Positions 1 to 6,906 of a stretch of DNA of 9,534 nucleotides are shown here, piece by piece. The translations under genes were made by a program, and so were the position numbers. The notes beneath the pieces are model-generated. The model was not told the origin of the DNA. It did no database searches and saw nothing but the letters and a program-made list of their open reading frames with translations. Source of the stretch: an uncultured Pirellulaceae bacterium (GTDB taxonomy: Bacteria > Planctomycetota > Planctomycetia > Pirellulales > Pirellulaceae). Each line of letters opens with the position of its first letter. Position 1 is the first letter of the stretch. The stretch is taken from positions 1-9,534 of the forward strand of contig CAKQNH010000123.1 in NCBI GenBank assembly GCA_934255105.1. The letters are read 5' to 3'.

Positions 1-52
1 CGCCAAGACTTTCGGCCAAGGAGCTGTCGAAAGTCTTGGCGACTTCCGCTAC
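1..52. repeat. GTAG/CTAC palindromic repeat, copy 1 (cut by window edge)
   Basis: The arm at 1-14 (CGCCAAGACTTTCG) is the exact reverse complement of 28-41, with a 13-nt loop between. The right arm continues as GACTTCCGCTAC to position 52. By comparison with the complete copy at 1484-1547, about 11 bases of the left arm, ending in GTAG, should lie just outside the window. It sits downstream of the uvrC-like gene. The GTAG foot and hairpin resemble REP elements moved by RAYT transposases, but no such gene is visible here, so that assignment is an inference. It may also act as an RNA hairpin at the end of the transcript. Confidence 0.7.
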
Positions 53-101
53 TATTCAAACCTTGCAATCGTATAAATGCACAGGCTATGAGCGGCGAAT
101 G

Positions 102-180
102 TTTTACTTTTGCATCTGATCGGCGGAGCGATCAACGACTTTTTTGCTTGCGCATCTGATCGGCGGAGCGATCAACGACT
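102..180. repeat. 40-bp tandem duplication across the uvrC-like gene's stop codon
   Basis: Positions 102-140 and 142-180 match at 36 of 39 bases (29 identical bases at 112-140 and 152-180), a period of 40. Each unit contains a small inverted repeat, TGATCG...CGATCA. Because 40 is not a multiple of three, the second unit is read out of phase and supplies the present stop codon at 132-134. On the plus strand the hairpin of the left unit is followed, five bases later, by a run of six T, so a weak plus-strand terminator is possible, but no plus-strand gene is seen. Confidence 0.85.
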
Positions 181-1412
181 ATGGCTTTGGCGCTGGGTAG
201 GAATGTTCGCTTGAGCTCGGCGCGGTTGTTGCGGAACCAACTAGTGACCAGCGCTAGCGTTTCTGGCCGGGGTGTAAAGTTGCTTCCTATACAGCGATCA
301 CTGGCGAGCCATTTTTTTAGCAAACTTTCGACTTGCCGCCTCTCGGCGCTCGAAGTGGGGCCAGCTACAGCGCCTTCAATTAGCCCTCGACGAATCAAAT
401 ACCAAACTTCGCGCGAGGCGTGCCCGAGCGGTTGCTGCGATGACGTCTGACTTTTCACCGGATATACAAACGTGTATCGCTGGCGCGCCTGTGCCATGTC
501 ACCCGCTCGGCGATTGAGCCAACTGATCGCCTTGAGATCTTCGCGCAATACGGCGGCTTGTTCAAAATGGCGCCCAGCGGCGGCGCTCTGCATGGCGGCG
601 GTCAATTCGTCCACGGGAGCGTCGTTGCTGCCTTCTAAAAATGCTCGCGCCATGTCGACTTGCCGACTGTAGACGCTGCGCGAACAGGCGGCGATGCACG
701 GCCCTAAACAGGACTGGATCTCCAATCGCAGACAGCCTGGACGCAAGGCTATGTCGAACAATTGCAGTTGATCTGTAAAGCTGCAAGGCTGCTTGCTGCT
801 GCAGTCGCGCAGCTTGAATACTCGATTGAGCACTTCCACAGCCCGACCCGCGCGCGTGGTACCGAATAGCGGCCCCACACAGTACAACGCCTTGGGATCT
901 TGCTGCCGCGCAGTGTAGAACTGCTCAGCCGGAGCGCGCCCCAAGCAAACATAGATCGGTTGCTGACGACGCGGCATCCCCTGCACGTTGTACCGCGGCT
1001 GGAAGGCTCGAATCAGATTCTGCTCGCGCAGCAGTGCGGCAAAATCGCTGGGTTGATACTCCCATACGATGGCGCACGTCGATTGGACGATCCGCCCCGC
1101 TTTGTCCTCCTCGTTGTTGGGCAGGAAGTAACTCAGCAACCGGTTGCGCAAACATTTCGATTTGCCCACATAGATCAATCGCCCCAGCGTATCGAGCATC
1201 CCATACACGCCGGGGACTCGCGGGACATAGCGCCTCACGTCCGCTCGCAACGCTTGGCTAGCATCATGGCAAGTGGGATCAGCAGTAGGTTGAGCTGGCT
1301 GATCGCGATTGGGTCCGTGGCCTTCGATGCGGCTCAGGCCGACTCGCGCAAAGGGATAGAGTAGGTCGTCCCCAAAGTCGACAAAGGGACTGTCGTTCAA
1401 TCTTGCATCCAT
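132..1412 (-). CDS. UvrC-like GIY-YIG nuclease family protein lacking the C-terminal nuclease half
   Basis: This 426-residue protein matches the N-terminal half of excinuclease subunit UvrC. The GIY-YIG domain runs from about residue 60 to 145: PGVYGM at 67-72, YVGKSK at 81-86, arginines in LRNRL at 88-92, and the likely metal-binding Glu130 in LLREQNLIRAFQPRYNV. Cysteines 204, 227, 235 and 239 follow the C...CL...C.GPC pattern that binds a [4Fe-4S] cluster in E. coli UvrC. A UVR (UvrB-binding) helix pair lies near 265-300. UvrC is usually about 600 residues and ends in an RNase H-like nuclease and helix-hairpin-helix domains; I cannot see these here. The remaining 120 residues are basic and unassigned. 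By family logic it could make only the 3' incision in nucleotide excision repair. The ATG at 1412 follows AGGGATGG, a fair ribosome binding site. The last six residues come from a tandem duplication. It is not Cho, which lacks the UVR motif. Confidence 0.85.
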   Translation of the reverse strand: MDARLNDSPFVDFGDDLLYPFARVGLSRIEGHGPNRDQPAQPTADPTCHDASQALRADVRRYVPRVPGVYGMLDTLGRLIYVGKSKCLRNRLLSYFLPNNEEDKAGRIVQSTCAIVWEYQPSDFAALLREQNLIRAFQPRYNVQGMPRRQQPIYVCLGRAPAEQFYTARQQDPKALYCVGPLFGTTRAGRAVEVLNRVFKLRDCSSKQPCSFTDQLQLFDIALRPGCLRLEIQSCLGPCIAACSRSVYSRQVDMARAFLEGSNDAPVDELTAAMQSAAAGRHFEQAAVLREDLKAISWLNRRAGDMAQARQRYTFVYPVKSQTSSQQPLGHASREVWYLIRRGLIEGAVAGPTSSAERRQVESLLKKWLASDRCIGSNFTPRPETLALVTSWFRNNRAELKRTFLPSAKAIVVDRSADQMRKQKSR

Positions 1413-1483
1413 GCCGCCATCCCTGTGATTTCAAGCCTAAACCGCTTAGCATCGTATCCGTAGCTGCCAAAATTAGAACCCTC

Positions 1484-1547
1484 GTAGCCGAAGTCGCCAG
1501 ACTTTGGACGCTGCTTGGATTATCCAAAGTCTGGCGACTTCGGCTAC
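1484..1547. repeat. GTAG/CTAC palindromic repeat, copy 2 (complete)
   Basis: The arms at 1484-1508 and 1523-1547 are perfect 25-bp reverse complements around a 14-nt loop. The left arm starts GTAGCCGAAGTCGCC and the right arm ends GGCGACTTCGGCTAC. It occupies the 168-bp gap between the DUF1501 gene's stop and the uvrC-like gene's start. In RNA it would be a very stable hairpin, which could protect the 3' end of the upstream message or reduce read-through. There is no T-run next to it, so it is not a typical intrinsic terminator. A REP or MITE-like mobile repeat is the best guess. Confidence 0.85.
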
Positions 1548-1580
1548 CCAGATCTGCGACTGCAATGTTCCGGTGGCTGG

Positions 1581-3065
1581 CTACAGCAGAATCTCTTCGA
1601 CAAACGAGGCGGGTTCGACACCCGTCAAGCGTTGATCGAGTCCTTGGAACTGGAACGTAAAGCGTTCGTGATCGATTCCCAGGCAACGCAAGATGGTAGC
1701 ATTGACATCGTTTACGTGCACGGGACGCTCGGTAATATTGTAGCTGAAGTCGTCGGTTTCGCCGACTGAACCCCCCGGCTTGATACCGCCGCCGGCCAAC
1801 CACATGGGGAAGCAGCGCGGGTGATGATCGCGTCCGTAGTTCTCGCGCGTCAATCCACCTTGGCAATAGACGGTCCGTCCAAATTCGCCTCCCCACACGA
1901 CCAGGGTCGAATCGAGCAGTCCACGCTGTTTGAGATCTCGCAGCAGTGCAGCGCTGGGTTGATCGACGTCGTGGCACTGAGCGGGCAGATCGTTGGCGAT
2001 ATTGCCGTGCTGGTCCCAGCCGCGATGCAACAACTGCACCACGCGCACACCCCGTTCGACCAATCGCCGCGCCAGCAACGCGCTGGCGGCAAACGTTCCC
2101 GGCGTGTGAACTTCGGGGCCGTACATGGCCAGGGTCGATTCGCTTTCGTCCGACCAGTCGGTCAGCTCGGGGACACTGGTCTGCATGCGGAAAGCCATTT
2201 CGTATTGAGCGATCCGAGTCTGAATCTCCGGATCGCCGATTTGGTCGAAGCGATGTTGGTTGAGCCGAGCCAGCGAGTCGAGCATTTGGCGTCGGTCGCT
2301 GCCGGTGACGCCCGGTGGATTGGGAAGGTAGAGTACCGGGTCACCGCTGCTGCGGAGGGCCACGCCGTTGAAACGCGTGGGGAGAAATCCGCTGCTCCAC
2401 ATCCGCGTGAACAGTGCCTGAGCGGCCGCGCGACTCGACCAACTGGGGGTCAACACCACAAACGCCGGCAGATTATTGCTCTCACTCCCCAGGCCGTAGG
2501 CGAGCCAACTTCCCAGGCTGGCTTTACCGGGAACTTCGCTACCAGTCATCACAAACGTACAGGCTGGATCGTGGTTGATGGCGTTGGTGTGTACCGATTT
2601 GATCAGTGCGATATCATCGACGCATTTGGCTGTATGCGGCAATAGCTCGCTCACCCAACGACCACATTGACCGTGCTGTGCGAATTTGAATTTGCTGGGG
2701 GCCACTGGAAACCGCGTCTGACCGCTGGTCATCGTCGTTATTCGCTGGCCCGAACGAATCGAATCGGGCAGGTCCTTGTCGAACTGCTCACCTAGGCCAG
2801 GTTTGTAATCCCAGGTATCGATCTGCGATGGCCCGCCGTTAGTGTGCAGGTAGATCACCGAGCGAGCTTTGGGGGCGAAGTGAGGCAGGCCCGGCAGAGC
2901 GGGGTGTACGACTTGGTCGCTGGCCACCGCTCGCGCGGAACCAGCCCGGGACGCCGTCGCGGAACCGGCCAGCGCGGCCATCGCCAGCGAACCCATGCGC
3001 AAGCCAGAACTGCCGAAAAACTGCCGCCGTGAGAGGGCTAAATCGTATGCTAATCTGGGGTCCAT
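1581..3065 (-). CDS. DUF1501 family protein, Tat-exported
   Basis: The protein has 494 residues, normal for the DUF1501 family, whose fold is related to sulfatases and alkaline phosphatases; the substrate is unknown. The N-terminus carries a twin-arginine motif, SRRQFF at residues 12-17, then a hydrophobic stretch ([18 protein letters not shown]), so export in folded form is expected. Family-typical segments are visible: [20 protein letters not shown] at 71-90, [14 protein letters not shown] at 341-354, [10 protein letters not shown] at 389-398, [20 protein letters not shown] at 411-430, GETDDF at 435-440 and [20 protein letters not shown] at 449-468. The ATG at 3065 is 34 bp after the stop of the PSCyt1/DUF1549/DUF1553 gene, so co-transcription is likely. 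In planctomycetes such pairs occur in many paralogous copies and have been linked, without firm proof, to breakdown of complex polymers or to extracellular redox chemistry. Confidence 0.93.
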   Translation of the reverse strand: MDPRLAYDLALSRRQFFGSSGLRMGSLAMAALAGSATASRAGSARAVASDQVVHPALPGLPHFAPKARSVIYLHTNGGPSQIDTWDYKPGLGEQFDKDLPDSIRSGQRITTMTSGQTRFPVAPSKFKFAQHGQCGRWVSELLPHTAKCVDDIALIKSVHTNAINHDPACTFVMTGSEVPGKASLGSWLAYGLGSESNNLPAFVVLTPSWSSRAAAQALFTRMWSSGFLPTRFNGVALRSSGDPVLYLPNPPGVTGSDRRQMLDSLARLNQHRFDQIGDPEIQTRIAQYEMAFRMQTSVPELTDWSDESESTLAMYGPEVHTPGTFAASALLARRLVERGVRVVQLLHRGWDQHGNIANDLPAQCHDVDQPSAALLRDLKQRGLLDSTLVVWGGEFGRTVYCQGGLTRENYGRDHHPRCFPMWLAGGGIKPGGSVGETDDFSYNITERPVHVNDVNATILRCLGIDHERFTFQFQGLDQRLTGVEPASFVEEILL

Positions 3066-3099
3066 GTTCGTCTTCCGAATCTCGTGTGTGCAGTGGACG

Positions 3100-6000
3100 C
3101 TAGTTGCGGGTGATCGCTTCGTCGAGGTTGAGGATCAAGTTGCCGAGTAATGTGTAGGCGGCCAGTTCGTCCGCAGCCACAGTTTGCGTGGCCAGCGACT
3201 GCCCCACCTGAATCAGTTGCTGAGCGGACTGCGGGTCCGCCGCGTAGCGCTGTTGAAACTGCGATAGCGCGCTCGCTAACTGAGCGTGCTCCATGGCGTC
3301 AGGATAGCGGGCCAGGACCGTGCGAAACATCGCGTCGATGCGGCCATCGGTCGTCGCTGTATGTTGCAAGATGCGCTCCGCCAAAGCTCGCGCGGCTTCT
3401 ACGTGCTGCGTATCGTTCATCAACTGCAGGGCTTGCAACGGCGTGTTGCTGCGCTCGCGACGAGTGCAGACCTGTTCACGGTTGGGCGCATCGAAATTGC
3501 TCATGAATGGAGGGGGAGCGGTTCGTTTGACAAAGCTATACAAGCTGCGGCGATACAGGTCGTCCCCCTGATCGCGCAGATAGTAGCGCGTGTTGCTGTT
3601 GCCATAGCCGACCGGTTCCCAAATCCCCGCCGGTTGGTAGCTGCGAAATGGCTTGCCACCCATGCGCAAATTGATCAACCCGCTGCTGGCCAGCGCCGCA
3701 TCGCGAATCTGCTCGGCGGCCAGACGAATCCGCGGGCCACGAGCCAGCCACTGATTCTTAGGGTCTTTGGCATACGCCTCGGGTGCGACGTAGCTGGCTT
3801 GTCTGAAGGCCGCCGTCGTGACTAGCTTGCGCATTAGTCGGCGGATGTCCCAGTCCTGCTGGAAATCGTGGGCTAACCAGTCGAGTAGCGCGGGATGGCT
3901 CGGTGGCGTGCCCTGCGCGCCAAAGTCGCCACTGGTTTCCACCAACCCCAGCCCGAATACTTGCTGCCAGAAGCGGTTGACTGTTACTCGCGCAGTCAGC
4001 GGCTGATCGTCGCGCACCAGCCACTTCGCCAGATCGAGCCGCGTGGCGCGCGGTGCCGCATCGGCTTTGGCTGCGTCTGCCGCATCGTCTGCTGTACCGT
4101 CTGTCGCGTCGCCTCCCGCGATTCTCAGCGGAGGCAGGCATGCGGGCGTCCCTGGGACAACCGCTTCACCTGGCTGGTCGTATTCCCCTCGCAGCATTAC
4201 AAAAGCTTCGCGCGGCTGGGGCAGTTCACCGTAGATCAACGTGCCAGGGATGGTGTCGGCCAACAATTTGACAGCCAGGCGATTGCGCTCGGCGTCGGCT
4301 CGTGAGCGCGCCAGCGGCGGAGGAACGCTGCGGGCGATATGCTTCAAGTACTGCGTTCGAATTTGAAATTGCAGTCCCTGGCTATCGTCCGGGTCAGCGG
4401 CGGGCGTCTTGAGCGCGTCGGCCACCGGCTTGGGGACCACCGGAATGTTCTTGCCTTTTGCGTAAGCGATCCAAGCTTCGATGCTGTTGCGCGGATCCTG
4501 CACCGCGGGGGCGGAGCCGCGGATGGCCAAACCATCCCACTGGCAGATGCCACCAAACTGCGCCAGCTTCAATGAATCGACCGTCGCACCCGGTGCGAGA
4601 TCGAGCGTGGCGGAATCCAAAACCAATTTGGCCCACTGTCCGCCGCTGGGTAGTTCCCCAACTCGCTGCTGATGCTTGGAATCAAATGCCCCACGCCCCA
4701 ACGCATCGGCTTGCCCCCACGCAAACATTCGAGCACCTTGAGTCGTCGTCAACTGCAGCATGACGGCTTGTGGGATGTGCAGCGGATCGACTCGCAACCA
4801 AACTTCCAATTGCGCATCCTGGGGGACCACGCGCGGCACCACACCGCCGGTGATATTCTGTTCGTGAAAGTCTCCAAAGGCTTGCTCGAGCACGCGATCC
4901 CCCATGGGAATTTCCACTTGATCGGCAGTCAGCCAAACCTCTGCATTGCGCGATGTGTTGGTCGCGGTCGCCCCATAGGGAATCGCGTCGTCCAACCAGA
5001 CGTCGTAGACACCGCTGGCCCCAACCGCTGATGATGATGCCGCCGGCTTTGATGTCGCTGATTGTGCATCTGCCGGCTGTGCATCTGCCGGCTGTGCATC
5101 TGCCTGCTGTGCATCTGCTGGCGCAGTATGGCTGGCTACCCACTGGTCCCAAGCGCTGGCCAGTTCGCTAGCGGCCGATTGCCAGCGGTTCTCTGAGGCT
5201 TGTTCGAGCTCTCGTAGGTGCTCGAGTTCCTGCTGCTGGGCGGGCGTGGGGAGCGAGAGGTAGGGGGGCGTATTGGAGATATTGCCATCCATGGCTGGAT
5301 CGGCCGAGCTGTAATAAAACGCATAGATTTGATAGAATTCTTTAGCTGAAATGGGATCGAATTTATGGTCGTGGCAGACAGCGCATCCGCCGGTCAATCC
5401 CAGCCAACTTTCGTAGGTCGTGCTCGCGCGTTCGACCGCGTAGCGATACAGGAACTCTTCGTTGATCGCACCTCCTTCGCTAGTCGTGACATTGCAGCGA
5501 TTGAAACCGGTTGCAACCAATTGCTGTTGGGTTGGATTTTCTAGCAAATCGCCAGCTAGTTGTTCGATCGTGAATTCGTCAAAGGGTTTGTTGGCGTTGA
5601 AGGCGTTGACGACCCAGTCGCGGTAGGCCCAGATGTCGCGAACGTTGTCCAAGTGCAAACCGTGCGTGTCGCCATAGCGGGCGATATCCAGCCAGGGGCG
5701 GGCCATCTCCTCGCCGTAATGCTGCGAATTGAGATAGCGATCCACTATCCGCTCGTAAGCGTCGGCTGATGTATCTAGCAGATAACTATCCACCTCCTCC
5801 AACGTCGGGGGCAGACCAGTGAGTGTAAATGCCACGCGGCGAATGAGCGTTTCACGGTCCGCTTCCGCTTGCGGTGCCAAGCCGTGACGCGACATCTGCG
5901 CGAATAAGAAGCCATCGATCGGATTGACTTGCCACGGTGCGGGCGCGTCGGTGGGTGTCGGCGGCTCCACGGCGGCGATGGGCTCAAATGCCCAGTGGCC

Positions 6001-6459
6001 TTGATACGTCCCCCCTTGCTCGACCCAACGCTTGAGCAATTGCTTTTCTAGCTCAGTCAGTTGCCGGTTTTCGTCGGGAGGGGGCATTACCGAATCTTCG
6101 TCGGTCGATGAGATCCGCTCCCATAGCATATTTTCGCTGAGGTCTGTCGAATTCATGACCTGGCTCGCCCCGGCGGCGATGTCGAGTCGCAAGTCGGCTT
6201 GGCGCGTGCTTTCGTCAAAGCCGTGGCACTTGAAACAGGCTGCGCTGAGGATCGGCCGGATGTCCGCATTAAACGATACTCGCTCATCGGCTCGGGCGAA
6301 CGTGGGAGCGATTACGGATGCAACCCCAGCCAGTCCGAGCAGTATCGCGATCCAAGCTGCCGAAATGCGGGACGCTATGCAGGGCGCTGTGAAGGTGAGC
6401 ATATTCAGGCGTTCTCTGACTGCGGTGGGAGAGGGGGTGGCAGGTGAACGACATGCCAT
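3100..6459 (-). CDS. Secreted PSCyt1/DUF1549/DUF1553 planctomycete cytochrome-type protein
   Basis: This 1119-residue protein has the standard planctomycete order. After a signal peptide ending near PTFARADE (residues 52-59) comes a PSCyt1 domain with a heme c motif, CFKCH at 75-79. The DUF1549 (PSCyt2) region spans roughly 175-385 and has a second CxxCH, CAVCH at 359-363, followed by DHKFDPI. A glutamate-rich, probably coiled segment (405-440) and an ADAQP repeat linker (447-475) lead into a beta-rich insertion (about 480-650). The DUF1553 (PSD1) region covers about 805-1090, with [19 protein letters not shown] at 822-840 and [20 protein letters not shown] at 994-1013. It probably acts outside the cytoplasm as a c-type cytochrome partner of the DUF1501 protein encoded next; the substrate is unknown. 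The start is uncertain: ATG at 6402 gives a tidier signal peptide than ATG at 6459, and a TATAAT box at 6481-6486 fits both. Confidence 0.92.
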   Translation of the reverse strand: MACRSPATPSPTAVRERLNMLTFTAPCIASRISAAWIAILLGLAGVASVIAPTFARADERVSFNADIRPILSAACFKCHGFDESTRQADLRLDIAAGASQVMNSTDLSENMLWERISSTDEDSVMPPPDENRQLTELEKQLLKRWVEQGGTYQGHWAFEPIAAVEPPTPTDAPAPWQVNPIDGFLFAQMSRHGLAPQAEADRETLIRRVAFTLTGLPPTLEEVDSYLLDTSADAYERIVDRYLNSQHYGEEMARPWLDIARYGDTHGLHLDNVRDIWAYRDWVVNAFNANKPFDEFTIEQLAGDLLENPTQQQLVATGFNRCNVTTSEGGAINEEFLYRYAVERASTTYESWLGLTGGCAVCHDHKFDPISAKEFYQIYAFYYSSADPAMDGNISNTPPYLSLPTPAQQQELEHLRELEQASENRWQSAASELASAWDQWVASHTAPADAQQADAQPADAQPADAQSATSKPAASSSAVGASGVYDVWLDDAIPYGATATNTSRNAEVWLTADQVEIPMGDRVLEQAFGDFHEQNITGGVVPRVVPQDAQLEVWLRVDPLHIPQAVMLQLTTTQGARMFAWGQADALGRGAFDSKHQQRVGELPSGGQWAKLVLDSATLDLAPGATVDSLKLAQFGGICQWDGLAIRGSAPAVQDPRNSIEAWIAYAKGKNIPVVPKPVADALKTPAADPDDSQGLQFQIRTQYLKHIARSVPPPLARSRADAERNRLAVKLLADTIPGTLIYGELPQPREAFVMLRGEYDQPGEAVVPGTPACLPPLRIAGGDATDGTADDAADAAKADAAPRATRLDLAKWLVRDDQPLTARVTVNRFWQQVFGLGLVETSGDFGAQGTPPSHPALLDWLAHDFQQDWDIRRLMRKLVTTAAFRQASYVAPEAYAKDPKNQWLARGPRIRLAAEQIRDAALASSGLINLRMGGKPFRSYQPAGIWEPVGYGNSNTRYYLRDQGDDLYRRSLYSFVKRTAPPPFMSNFDAPNREQVCTRRERSNTPLQALQLMNDTQHVEAARALAERILQHTATTDGRIDAMFRTVLARYPDAMEHAQLASALSQFQQRYAADPQSAQQLIQVGQSLATQTVAADELAAYTLLGNLILNLDEAITRN
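5063..5122 (-). repeat. Four 15-bp tandem repeats coding an ADAQP linker
   Basis: Four head-to-tail 15-bp units (5063-5077, 5078-5092, 5093-5107, 5108-5122) read TGTGCATCTGCCGGC on the plus strand with one-base variants in units 3 and 4. The period is a multiple of three, so the frame is kept and the coding strand reads repeated Ala-Asp-Ala-Gln-Pro. The array forms a flexible linker between the DUF1549 region and the beta-rich insertion of the large secreted protein. Copy number probably varies between strains by slippage. It is not a CRISPR array: there are no spacers. Confidence 0.9.
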
Positions 6460-6480
6460 GATACCGTGGGTCTAACCCTC

Positions 6481-6486
6481 ATTATA
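6481..6486 (-). promoter_or_regulatory. Possible -10 box for the PSCyt1/DUF1549/DUF1553 operon
   Basis: The minus strand reads a perfect TATAAT here. Transcription would start near 6474, giving a leader of about 15 nt to the ATG at 6459 or about 72 nt to the ATG at 6402. I find no good TTGACA-like -35 box at the expected distance, so this may be a weak or activator-dependent promoter, or chance. Confidence 0.4.
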
Positions 6487-6631
6487 GCAGCCTATGGGCG
6501 AAAATCGGCAGCGTCGGCGGATGAAGAGCTTGACTTTATAAATCCGGACAGGAAGATTTGGCGATGGAAGATGGGATGGCGGGGAGCTAGCTTCAAAACT
6601 TCTGAATGGCGTGGTCTTAAGGTGTTTTTTG

Positions 6632-6705
6632 GTAGCGGAACTCGCTAAGAGTTTCGGTTTTCCAAGCAAAGTAGAGCGGCCGAAAGTGCTGGCGACTTCC
6701 ACTAC
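6632..6705. repeat. GTAG/CTAC palindromic repeat, copy 3 (degenerate)
   Basis: The right arm at 6681-6705 (CGAAAGTGCTGGCGACTTCC then ACTAC) closely resembles the right arms of the other two copies. The left arm at 6632-6656 begins GTAGCGGAACTCGC and ends AGTTTCG. The two 25-base arms are complementary at 19 positions, around a 24-nt loop. The decayed pairing suggests an older insertion than the perfect copy at 1484-1547. It lies in the gap between cimA and the large secreted-protein gene. Confidence 0.65.
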
Positions 6706-6849
6706 GGCTTGAGTCCACGCCATTCGAGGCAAGCTCGCTGGGGTCGGGAAAAGAGGTGCGGATAATCATTAGCCGTTTGGCCGTTAGCCAGAGCGTGTGG
6801 GGGAGCGGAGAATAGAGATGGAGTAGTGCAATTGTAGCAATTGCTTCAA

Positions 6850-6873
6850 AAAACGATTGGGGACAATCGTTTT
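6850..6873 (-). terminator. Second (distal) terminator of cimA
   Basis: On the minus strand AAAACGATTG pairs perfectly with CAATCGTTTT around a four-base TCCC loop, and a further TT follows the stem, giving a run of six T from 6873 down to 6868 before TGAAGC. The stem is AT-rich for an intrinsic terminator. It is a near copy of the hairpin at 6883-6906, 33 bp upstream in transcription, so the pair may act as a double terminator. Confidence 0.6.
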
Positions 6874-6882
6874 ACGTGATGG

Positions 6883-6906
6883 AAAACGATTGGGGACAAT
6901 CGCTTT
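6883..6906 (-). terminator. First (proximal) terminator of cimA, overlapping the stop codon
   Basis: The minus strand reads AAAGCGATTG, TCCC, CAATCGTTTT: a ten-pair RNA stem if one G-U pair is allowed. The stem begins inside the cimA stop codon TAA (6905-6907). The unit 6883-6908 repeats 6850-6875 with a single mismatch (period 33 bp), and the repeat carries a second in-frame TAA at 6872-6874. Confidence 0.55.

Larger units (their letters stand above)
6460..6904. other. Gene-free region between cimA and the PSCyt1/DUF1549/DUF1553 gene
   Basis: No convincing gene is seen in these 445 bases on either strand. They hold the tail of cimA (two tandem hairpins), a small AT-rich hairpin at 6828-6844 (GCAATTG, TAG, CAATTGC), a degenerate GTAG/CTAC palindrome at 6632-6705 and a TATAAT box at 6481-6486. 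Short open frames in the region have no recognisable features. Confidence 0.7.

Noticed and set aside
102..180. Duplicated 40-bp unit as an attachment site of an integrated element
   Set aside because: The two units are adjacent, with nothing between them, and no integrase or tRNA gene is nearby.
900..1364. Plus-strand open frame of 154 codons
   Set aside because: It is antisense to the GIY-YIG domain of the uvrC-like gene, with no motif or ribosome-binding support.
132..1412. GIY-YIG homing endonuclease of a mobile intron
   Set aside because: The UvrC-type cysteine pattern and UVR motif place it with repair proteins, and there is no interrupted host gene around it.
1821..2645. Long plus-strand open frame of 274 codons
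   Set aside because: It lies wholly antisense to the well-supported DUF1501 gene and its translation shows no recognisable family; it is a by-product of codon bias on the other strand.
5063..5122. Short regularly spaced repeats, possible CRISPR
   Set aside because: The units are 15 bp, contiguous without spacers, and in frame within a coding region.
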